64,000 nt of DNA from Clostridiales bacterium (lineage in GTDB: Bacteria > Bacillota > Clostridia > Christensenellales > CAG-917). This document shows, piece after piece, positions 57,696 to 64,000 of the stretch. A model generated the notes under the pieces. That model saw only the letters and a program-made list of their open reading frames with translations. It made no database searches and was not told where the DNA came from. The stretch covers positions 1,240,001 through 1,304,000 of the forward strand of contig CP091734.1 of NCBI GenBank assembly GCA_022009995.1, given 5' to 3'. A program made the translations under genes and the position numbers. Numbering within the stretch: the stretch's first letter is position 1; every line of letters starts with the position of its first letter.

Positions 57696-57941
57696 CGGCG
57701 AAATTTTTGACTAATACATCGTTACGCTCACGGCTTATACATCAAGTATTAACCCGTTCGCGTGCCTTGTCTTAGCCTAAAATTTCGCCGTCAGACTTGT
57801 CCGCAACCAAAACGCCGATATTTCCGATGATTTTTGGTAAAGGCGAACGCAGACGTACTATACGTACTTCAAGCGAGAATTTGACAAAAAGCGCGGAAAT
57901 TGCGGCATTTTGGCAAGGCTCGTTTTAATCTTGTCTGGCAT
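57662..57941. repeat. Composite nested inverted-repeat element (copy 5, three-way form)
   Basis: Outer stem of 22 perfect pairs: 57662-57683 (coding) with 57920-57941. Inside are two arms. Arm A: 57690-57707 with 57779-57796, 18 perfect pairs, enclosing TAATAC...GTATTA. Arm B: CCAAAACGCCGATATTTCCG (57808-57827) imperfectly with 57893-57913, around a GACGTACTATACGTAC core. The folded shape is a three-way junction. The GTAC core links it to the other copies. Confidence 0.8.
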
Positions 57942-58049
57942 AGAACAAAAAAATCAACAGTTAGAGAATATGCGAAAATTTCGCATATTTTTTTGTAAAA
58001 TAAACCAAAAATTATTGTGAAAACCGCGCTGAAAACCTTATATAAAGCC

Positions 58050-58078
58050 TTGACAACGATATGAAAGTTTCGTATAAT
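58050..58078 (+). promoter_or_regulatory. Sigma-A promoter of the ctsR operon
   Basis: TTGACA (58050-58055), 17-base spacer, TATAAT (58073-58078), perfect match, directly followed by the CtsR site. Confidence 0.92.
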
Positions 58079-58086
58079 TAAATTAA

Positions 58087-58103
58087 GGTCAAAGAAAGTC
58101 AAA
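58087..58103 (+). promoter_or_regulatory. CtsR operator
   Basis: GGTCAAA-GAA-AGTCAAA, the heptad direct repeat (RGTCAAA-NNN-RGTCAAA) bound by CtsR. It lies 9 bases after the -10 box over the transcription start, predicting autorepression of the operon. Confidence 0.92.
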
Positions 58104-58119
58104 TTTTCAAAAGGCAATT

Positions 58120-58569
58120 ATGAAAATCAGCGACGTCATCGAAAACTTCATAATCGAGGTTATGGGGGACGACAAGTGTGCGGAAATCAGCCGCAACGAA
58201 CTTGCGTCCTATTTTCAGTGCGCGCCGAGTCAGATAAACTACGTCTTAAAAACCCGTTTCACGACGGAACGCGGTTTCAATGTCGTCGGTCAACGCGGCG
58301 GTGGCGGCTTTATCCGCATTGAAAAGTTTGACGCCAAAGCAGACGGATATCTTGAAAGTATTTTGCCGTCGCTTGAAAACCCGACAAGTTACACCCGTTC
58401 CAAACAAATCATTTGTCATCTGGTTGACGACGGCGTGATTTCCAAGGACGAGGGCAATTTACTTTCGGCGGCAACCTGCGACAAAGCGCTCACCGCACCG
58501 CAGCACGTCGCCGACGTCATAAGAAGCAACATATTGAAAGAAACCATTATACAAATATTAAAGAGGTAA
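58120..58569 (+). CDS. ctsR: Transcriptional repressor CtsR
   Basis: Heat-shock repressor, 149 residues, intact. Winged-helix part EISRNELASYFQCAPSQINY then VLKTRFTTERGFNVVGQRGG GGFIRI, the glycine-rich wing tip being its thermosensor; C-terminal dimer part SRSKQ-like SKQIICHLVDDGVISKDEGN. AAAGGCAATT precedes the ATG. First gene of ctsR-mcsA-mcsB-clpC. Confidence 0.96.
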   Translation: MKISDVIENFIIEVMGDDKCAEISRNELASYFQCAPSQINYVLKTRFTTERGFNVVGQRGGGGFIRIEKFDAKADGYLESILPSLENPTSYTRSKQIICHLVDDGVISKDEGNLLSAATCDKALTAPQHVADVIRSNILKETIIQILKR

Positions 58570-58571
58570 TT

Positions 58572-59039
58572 ATGCGAAATTCAGGCGGCCGGATTTGCGA
58601 CGATTGTCAAATGCGCCCGGCAACGACACTTTCCACAATCGAACTTAACGGAAACGTATACGAAGTCGCGCTTTGCGACGAATGTTTCCGAAAACGCAAC
58701 GCGGCGAGCGCGCCCGTGTATCAGGCTTTTATGCAGCAGGAGCGGGAGTGCCCGATATGTCATACCCGACTTTCCGAGGTGGAAAACAGCCAATATCTCG
58801 GTTGCAGCGAGTGTTACAACGTGTTCCGCAGCGAAGTCCTTAACAACATTTACGACTTGCACAGGACAAGAAAACATATCGGAAAACGCAAAAAAACGCC
58901 GCGCCGCAACAAGACGGTGGGGCTGTCCGACGTCGAAAACATGCGCGAGCAATACCATCTTGCGAAAGACGAAGGTCGCTTTGAAGACGCGGAAGAAATA
59001 CTTGACTTTTTAAGAGGTGCCGACGATGACAAACGATAA
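58572..59039 (+). CDS. mcsA: McsA, activator of the McsB arginine kinase
   Basis: 155 residues, intact. Four CxxC zinc motifs (ICDDC, LCDEC, CPIC, CSEC), then a UVR-like C-terminal helix pair (MREQYHLAKDEGRFEDAEEI). McsA binds and activates McsB and links the operon to protein quality control. It starts two bases after ctsR and overlaps mcsB. Confidence 0.94.
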   Translation: MRNSGGRICDDCQMRPATTLSTIELNGNVYEVALCDECFRKRNAASAPVYQAFMQQERECPICHTRLSEVENSQYLGCSECYNVFRSEVLNNIYDLHRTRKHIGKRKKTPRRNKTVGLSDVENMREQYHLAKDEGRFEDAEEILDFLRGADDDKR

Positions 59040-60025
59040 TACGAAAAACGTTGTGGTGTCGTCAAGGGTACGCCTTGCAAGAAACGCCGCGAAAATTCCT
59101 TTCCCGCAAAAGGGAATCACCGTGGAAGAAGTCGCGTATCTTGTGAAGTGCGCCGACAAAGCCGCCGATTTCGAGCATCAGCTTGTGTTTATGTCCGACC
59201 TTCGCGACGTTGACAGACAAGCCCTTGTCGAAAGGCATCTGATAAGCCCCGACCTTGCGAAAAAGGATCTGGGCGCGCTGCTTATTTCGGACGACGACAG
59301 CATTGCGGTTATGATCAACGAAGAAGACCATATCCGCGCGCAGTGCATCAAACGGGTTCCGTTTGCAGGAATGTTACAACGCAATCGACCGATACGACGA
59401 CAATTTAAGCAAGGTTATGGACGTTGCGTACGACAGCGAATTCGGCTATCTTACGGCGTGTCTTACGAACGTCGGCACGGGAATGAGAGCGTCGGTTATG
59501 GTGTTTTTGCCGGCGATGACTTTCACGAATATGATTGAAAATTTCCTGCTTATCGCAAAGGAAAACGGACTCACTTTCCGCGGCGTGTACGGTGAAAGAA
59601 GCAACCCCGTCGGGTGCATGTATCAGCTTTCAAACGCGCGCTCCATAGGGCTTACCGAAAGCCAGATAATCGAAAACGTGTCGGGTGTCGTCAGTGAAAT
59701 GTGCGCGTCCGAGCAAGGTTTAAGACGCCAGCTTTTGTCAACGAGAAAAGACGAGCTCACAGACAAAGCGTACAGGGCATACGGCATTCTGAAAAACGCA
59801 AGAATGTTGTCGTCGGGCGAGTTTATGGAACTTGTCGCATATTTGAAACTTGGTATGGCAATGGACGTAATCGAGTTTAACGACGTCAAAACGCTTGATA
59901 AACTTATTATTGATGCACAACCTGCAAATCTTGTAAAGATTGCGAAGTCATACAGTCTTAATGCGGATCAGCGCGATCTGGTGCGCGCCGCGCTTGTAAG
60001 ACACACACTTGAAAACTTGAAATAA
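59026..60025 (+). CDS. mcsB: Protein arginine kinase McsB (one frameshift)
   Basis: Phosphagen-kinase-fold enzyme that phosphorylates arginines on proteins to mark them for ClpCP and to inactivate CtsR. About 333 residues joined. VVVSSRVRLARNAAKIPFPQ, ISDDDSIAVMINEEDHIRAQ (NEEDH motif), then after a shift near 59366 CYNAIDRYDDNLSKVMDVAY, SEFGYLTACLTNVGTGMRAS and GVYGERSNPVGCMYQLSN. Start at 59026 with AAGAGG 8 bases upstream. Confidence 0.95.
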
Positions 60026-60037
60026 TCGGAGGCAACT

Positions 60038-62646
60038 ATGATACAGGACAGTAAACGTACAAAAAATCAAACAGGAAGCGTACAACGTCGCAACGCAGAC
60101 GGGCGGCGAAATCGGCAGCGAACACTTGCTTGCGGGTATCGTCGTTATCGACGGCTCGATTGCAAACAATTTGCTGAAATTGCACGGCGTTACTCTTTCA
60201 AAAATTCAGAATTGCTTCCATGCGGTGAGTTTGAAAACCGAGCCGTATTATTCGGTCAGGACAAAGCGCATTTTGTCGAACGCGCAGGTTTTTGCCGCCG
60301 AATGCGGGGAAGACGTCGTCGGCAGCGAGCATTTGCTTGCCGCAATCATTTGCGAATCCGACAGCATCGCTTATACGATTCTCACGAATTCCGCAGATAA
60401 CTTCGGCGCGCTTCAAAACGACGTCGCAAACGTGCTGGACGAGGAGAAAAACAGAAACTTTTCAAAAATGGAAAGAAACGCCGCTGATTCCGGCGATGAA
60501 AAATTGAAGGACGCGCTGGATAACGTCAATAAGCGCATCAGAGGTTTCGGCGTCGAGGACGATAAATCCTCCCGCTTCAAAAGTACCGACCAGAAATCGC
60601 AGGGCGGCGCGCTGAAAGAACTGGAAGGCTTCGGAATCGACCTTACGCAAAAAGCGAAAGAAAACAAGCTCGATCCCGTCATCGGCAGGGATAAGGAAAT
60701 CGAAAGGATAATCCAGATTCTTTGCAGAAGAACGAAAAACAATCCCGTACTTATCGGCGAGCCGGGCGTCGGAAAATCGGCGGTGTCCGAAGGGCTTGCG
60801 CTGCAAATCGTCAACGATCAGGTGCCCGACGCGTTGAAAGGGAAAAAAGTATTCTCCCTCGATATGGCAAGCATTGTTGCCGGCACTAAATACCGCGGCG
60901 AATTTGAGGAAAGATTCAAGGCGGCGCTCGACACAGTGAAAAAGGCGGGCGACGTGATATTGTTCATTGACGAAATCCACACAATCGTAAACGCCGGCGG
61001 TGCGGAAGGCGCGGTTGACGCCGCAAACATCTTAAAGCCCATGCTCGCAAGGGGCGAAATCCAGACGATCGGCGCGACGACTATCGACGAATACCGGAAA
61101 TATATCGAAAAGGACGCCGCACTCGAAAGGCGTTTCCAGCCCATTGTCGTGGATCAGCCGTCGGTTGACGACACGATTCTTATTCTGAAAGGTCTTCGCG
61201 ACAAGTACGAGGCGCACCATAAGGTCGAAATCACCGACGAGGCAATCGAAGCGGCGGCAAATCTTTCGGACAGATACATTACCGACAGGTTCCTGCCCGA
61301 CAAAGCAATCGACCTTGTGGACGAGGCGGCAAGCAGAAAAAGAATTTTTGCGTTCTCTTTACCCGACGACATCAAAAAGGCGGAAGAAAAACTTGCAAGC
61401 CTTAATTACGACATAAAAGAAGCGTCGCATAACGAGCAGTTTGAAAAAGCCGAAAAACTGAAAGTCGAAAGGGACAAACTCAAAAAAATCGTCGACGAAG
61501 GTCGCGAAAACTACGACAAGGAAAAAGCCAACGCGAAACTTTCCATCGGCGAAGAAGATATTGCCGAAATCGTTGCGGACTGGACAGGTATCCCCGTGTC
61601 GAAACTCACCGAGGCGGAAAGCAAACGTCTTTTAAACCTCGAAGACACGCTGCATAAGCGCGTCATCGGTCAAAGCGAGGCGGTGTCTGCGGTCGCAAGG
61701 GCGATAAAGCGCGCAAGGGCAGGCATTGCCGATCCGAAACGTCCCATCGGAAGTTTCATATTCTTAGGTCCTACGGGCGTCGGAAAAACCGAACTTTCAA
61801 AGGCGCTTGCGGAAGCGATGTTCGGAGACGAAAACCTTATGATCCGCGTGGATATGAGCGAATATATGGACAAGTCGAACGTGTCGAAACTCATCGGCAG
61901 CGCGCCCGGGTTCGTCGGATTTGACGAGGGCGGACAACTCACCGAAAGTAAGGCGCAAACCATATTCGGTCGTACTCTTTGACGAAATCGAAAAGGCGCA
62001 CCCCGACGTTTTCAATATGCTTTTGCAGATTCTCGAAGACGGCAGACTCACCGACAGCCACGGTAGAACGGTAAGTTTCAAAAACACGATAATAATCATG
62101 ACAAGCAACGTCGGCGCAAGCGAACTCAACAGAACGCAAAAACTCGGTTTCGGCAGCGAAGACGACTACGACGACGTGCGCGACAGACAAATCAACGCCT
62201 TGAAACAAGTGATGAAGCCCGAATTTATAAACCGTATCGACGAAATCGTGGTGTTCACTCCGCTTGAAAAGCCCGACGTCGAAAAGATTGCCGACATTAT
62301 GCTGAAAAACCTTGAAAAACGTTTGGAAGACCACGGCATTACCCTTGAAATTTCGGACGAGGCGAAAGCGCACCTTGTGGACAAAGGATACGACAAGGAA
62401 TACGGCGCAAGACCGATGAGAAGAACAATTCAGCGTCAGGTCGAGGACAAACTTTCCGAAGAAATCCTGAAAGGAAACATTTCGGACAACGGGCATGTCA
62501 AGATTACTCTTGTCGACGGACAGCTTGATTTCGGAAGAATAAAAGGAAAAACAAAGGAAATCCACCGGGGAAAACCCGGTGGATTTGCATTTTTGTCAAT
62601 TTATCGCCGCGGCATAAGCCGCTTTCTTAATAAATGCACTCGATAA
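60038..62646 (+). CDS. clpC: ATP-dependent Clp protease ATP-binding subunit ClpC (three probable frameshifts)
   Basis: AAA+ unfoldase of the ClpCP protease. N domain with two Clp-N repeats (GGEIGSEHLLAGIVV, GEDVVGSEHLLAAII); D1 Walker A GEPGVGKSAV and Walker B VILFIDEIHT; UVR-type linker (NEQFEKAEKLKVERDKLKKI); D2 Walker A GPTGVGKTEL, sensor IIIMTSNVGAS and the C-terminal PEFINRIDEIVVF...GARPMRRTIQRQVEDKLSEE. Frame changes near 60073 and 61960. The open frame runs on through the terminator at 62558 and into hpf, so the true stop was probably near 62535-62545 and a third indel removed it. Confidence 0.95.
62558..62597. terminator. Terminator of the ctsR operon
   Basis: AAATCCACCGGG pairs with CCCGGTGGATTT around GAAAA (62558-62586), followed by GCATTTTTG. 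Lies between the converging clpC and hpf genes. Confidence 0.9.
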
Positions 62647-63202
62647 CGCCCACGTCGCCTTTATGGCGTTTATAAACCACGTTTACCTTGCCCGTTTCGG
62701 GGTTGAGATACAGGAAAAAGTCGTGGTCGAGAAGGGTAAGCTGATCGATAGCGGCGTCAACTGTCAGCGGTTTCAGCTCAAACTCTTTCGTGCGGACGGG
62801 TTTAAGTTCGGGAAGGTCGGGAACGTCGGCAAAATCGTCTGAAATCGCGCCGTTGTCGTGCGACTTATAGCTTTTTTCGATCTTCGTGCGGACTTTTCGC
62901 ATTTGTCTTTCAAGCATCGGAATGACGACGTCCACGTTGTCGTAGATATTTTCGGAAGTTTCTTCCGCGCGGATCATTCTGTCGCCGAAATAGATTGTTG
63001 CTTCAAGGGTGTAGCGTTCGCGATTTTTCTCCTGAGTGCAGACAAATTTTGCGACCGCGCCGTCCTTTTCGATGTAACTGGACAATTTGGATTCGGTTTC
63101 TTTTTTGTCGAAATACTTATTGAGTTTTTCAAACTTTCTTTCGATGACCGATTTCAATCTGTCGGGTACGTTGTAGTTTCGTCCTATAATTTCAATACGC
63201 AT
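62627..63202 (-). CDS. hpf: Ribosome hibernation promoting factor, long form
   Basis: 191 residues, intact. N-terminal S30AE domain (MRIEIIGRNYNVPDRLKSVI; VEATI-like YTLEATIYFGDRMIRAEETS; NVDVVIPMLERQMRKVRTKI) and the C-terminal dimerisation domain (PVRTKEFELKPLTVDAAIDQ; LDHDFFLYLNPETGKVNVVY; HKGDVGVIE) that joins two 70S ribosomes into inactive 100S particles. AAGGAGG precedes the ATG. Converges with clpC. Confidence 0.96.
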   Translation of the reverse strand: MRIEIIGRNYNVPDRLKSVIERKFEKLNKYFDKKETESKLSSYIEKDGAVAKFVCTQEKNRERYTLEATIYFGDRMIRAEETSENIYDNVDVVIPMLERQMRKVRTKIEKSYKSHDNGAISDDFADVPDLPELKPVRTKEFELKPLTVDAAIDQLTLLDHDFFLYLNPETGKVNVVYKRHKGDVGVIECIY

Positions 63203-63368
63203 AAATCAATGCCTCCTTATCTTGGACTGATTAAATTATAGCATTAAATCGGGCGCAATTCAATACCCTTTTCAAAAAAATAAACCGAAAATTTTATAAA
63301 ATATTGGCGGAAGAATTTGCAAAACTTCGACATTTGATAAAATTTCGGGCGTATCGACACGTTTTTAA

Positions 63369-63397
63369 TTGTAATAATTTTATATTTATAATATAAT
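63369..63397 (+). promoter_or_regulatory. Promoter very close to the last gene
   Basis: TTGTAA (63369-63374), 17-base spacer, TATAAT (63392-63397). A transcript would begin about 7-8 bases later, at the ATG itself (63405). A second overlapping TATAAT lies at 63387-63392. Confidence 0.65.
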
Positions 63398-63404
63398 ATG
63401 CTTT

Positions 63405-64000
63405 ATGGAAATAGGAATCAGCACGGCGACGTACTTTGCGAAGTTGCCGACGGAAGACACTTTTGAATACATAAAAGAAGCAGGCGCAAATATTTGCGAG
63501 GTGTTTATGGACACTTTTTCGGAATATACGCCGGAATTCGGCAGGCTTTTCAAAGAAAACTCCGAAAAGTACGGGGTAAAGGTGTATTCCGTCCACGCAA
63601 GTAATCTTAATTACGAGCCGAATCTCAACAACCCGACGAAGCGCGCCCGCGACGACTCGGAAGTGTTTTATCGTCAGGTGCTTGCAAACGGACGTCTGCT
63701 TAACGCAAAGTCGTACACCTATCACGGCGGCACAAGGCTCAAAAGACGTCAATATACGTTCGATTTTGAAAAACTCGGGAAAAGAATCGAGGAACTGTGC
63801 GGCATTGCAAAGGAATACGGCATAGATATGTCGTACGAAACGGTGCACTGGGCGTATTTCAGTTATCCGGAGTTTTTTGAAAACCTTGAAAAATTCAGCC
63901 CGAGCGTGAAATGTACGCTCGACATAAAACAGGTCATGCAGGCGGGGCTTAATTATCGCGATTTTCTTCCCGCGATGGAAGGGCGCATCAACAACGTGCA
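63405..64000 (+). CDS. Sugar phosphate isomerase/epimerase-like TIM-barrel protein, 5' part
   Basis: 198 residues visible, cut by the window end. MEIGISTATYFAKLPTEDTF, EAGANICEVFMDTFSEY, YSVHASNLNYEPNLNNPTKR, TYHGGTRLKRRQYTFDFEKL, ELCGIAKEYGIDMSYETVHW and CTLDIKQVMQAG follow the xylose isomerase-like / AP endonuclease 2 TIM-barrel family, with metal-ligand His, Glu and Asp at the usual strand ends (the Glu in MSYETV, the Asp in CTLDIKQ). Substrate unknown. No ribosome site precedes the ATG. Confidence 0.82.
   Translation, partial: MEIGISTATYFAKLPTEDTFEYIKEAGANICEVFMDTFSEYTPEFGRLFKENSEKYGVKVYSVHASNLNYEPNLNNPTKRARDDSEVFYRQVLANGRLLNAKSYTYHGGTRLKRRQYTFDFEKLGKRIEELCGIAKEYGIDMSYETVHWAYFSYPEFFENLEKFSPSVKCTLDIKQVMQAGLNYRDFLPAMEGRINNV

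Overview
The window comes from the chromosome of a Gram-positive, endospore-forming, probably anaerobic clostridial-type bacterium. Support: spoIVA and yqfC/yqfD (sporulation), the ctsR-mcsA-mcsB-clpC stress operon, a V-type ATPase, pyruvate phosphate dikinase, ribonuclease J, tRNA genes with encoded CCA ends, and strong AGGAGG ribosome sites. The exact lineage cannot be fixed from the sequence alone.

A dominant property of the sequence is about 50 single- or double-base indels, mostly in short homopolymers, that break otherwise well conserved genes (valS, der, spoIVA, rnj, ppdK, clpC and others). They hit essential and accessory genes at about the same rate, so I read them as sequencing or assembly errors rather than pseudogenes. 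Such genes are given here as one CDS spanning all pieces, with approximate frameshift positions.

Layout: 1-3.0 kb, end of a V-ATPase operon (A partial, B, D). 3.3-5.7 kb (-), GH3 beta-glucosidase. 6.0-9.4 kb, a CDP-alcohol phosphatidyltransferase and valS. 9.5-10.3 kb (-), a PflX-like radical SAM protein. 10.4-13.9 kb, a duplicated membrane protein, a sigma-region-4-like regulator and a surface protein with a charged tail. 14.0-23.2 kb, a compact phage packaging and head module with P22-like gene order (TerL, portal, scaffold, capsid, two head-completion/tail-hub candidates, a coiled-coil protein, holin) and no integrase, repressor, replication, tail-fibre or lysin gene. 23.2-25.4 kb (-), serC-serA. 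25.5-30.9 kb, sugar nucleotidyltransferase, RNase J, U32 peptidase family, MurG-like glycosyltransferase, Dabb protein. 31-34.5 kb, citrate synthase, then an ApbE / NusG-II / Gx-transporter cluster. 34.9-36.1 kb (-), DNA polymerase IV. 36.3-41.9 kb, der, an aminotransferase, spoIVA behind a good sigma-E promoter, rdgB, a phosphoesterase. 42.0-43.0 kb, eight tRNA genes. 43.7-50.9 kb, a TrpR-like regulator, serine dehydratase, GNAT, then yqfC-yqfD-pgpH-ybeY-era-yqzL-recO. 51.1-53.7 kb, ppdK, followed by an AT-rich foreign-looking gene between copies of a terminator. 55-57.7 kb, APC permease and a RimK-like ATP-grasp enzyme. 58-62.6 kb, ctsR-mcsA-mcsB-clpC with a canonical CtsR operator. 62.6-63.2 kb (-), hpf. 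63.4 kb to the end, a partial sugar-phosphate isomerase-like gene.

The most unusual signals are (1) a family of large nested hairpins placed directly at gene 3' ends, with a shared GTAC...GTAC core and covarying outer stems that include the stop codon and sometimes the last codons of the gene, and (2) the stripped-down phage head module fitted tightly between host genes, which could be a decayed prophage, a satellite or a gene-transfer-agent-like cassette.
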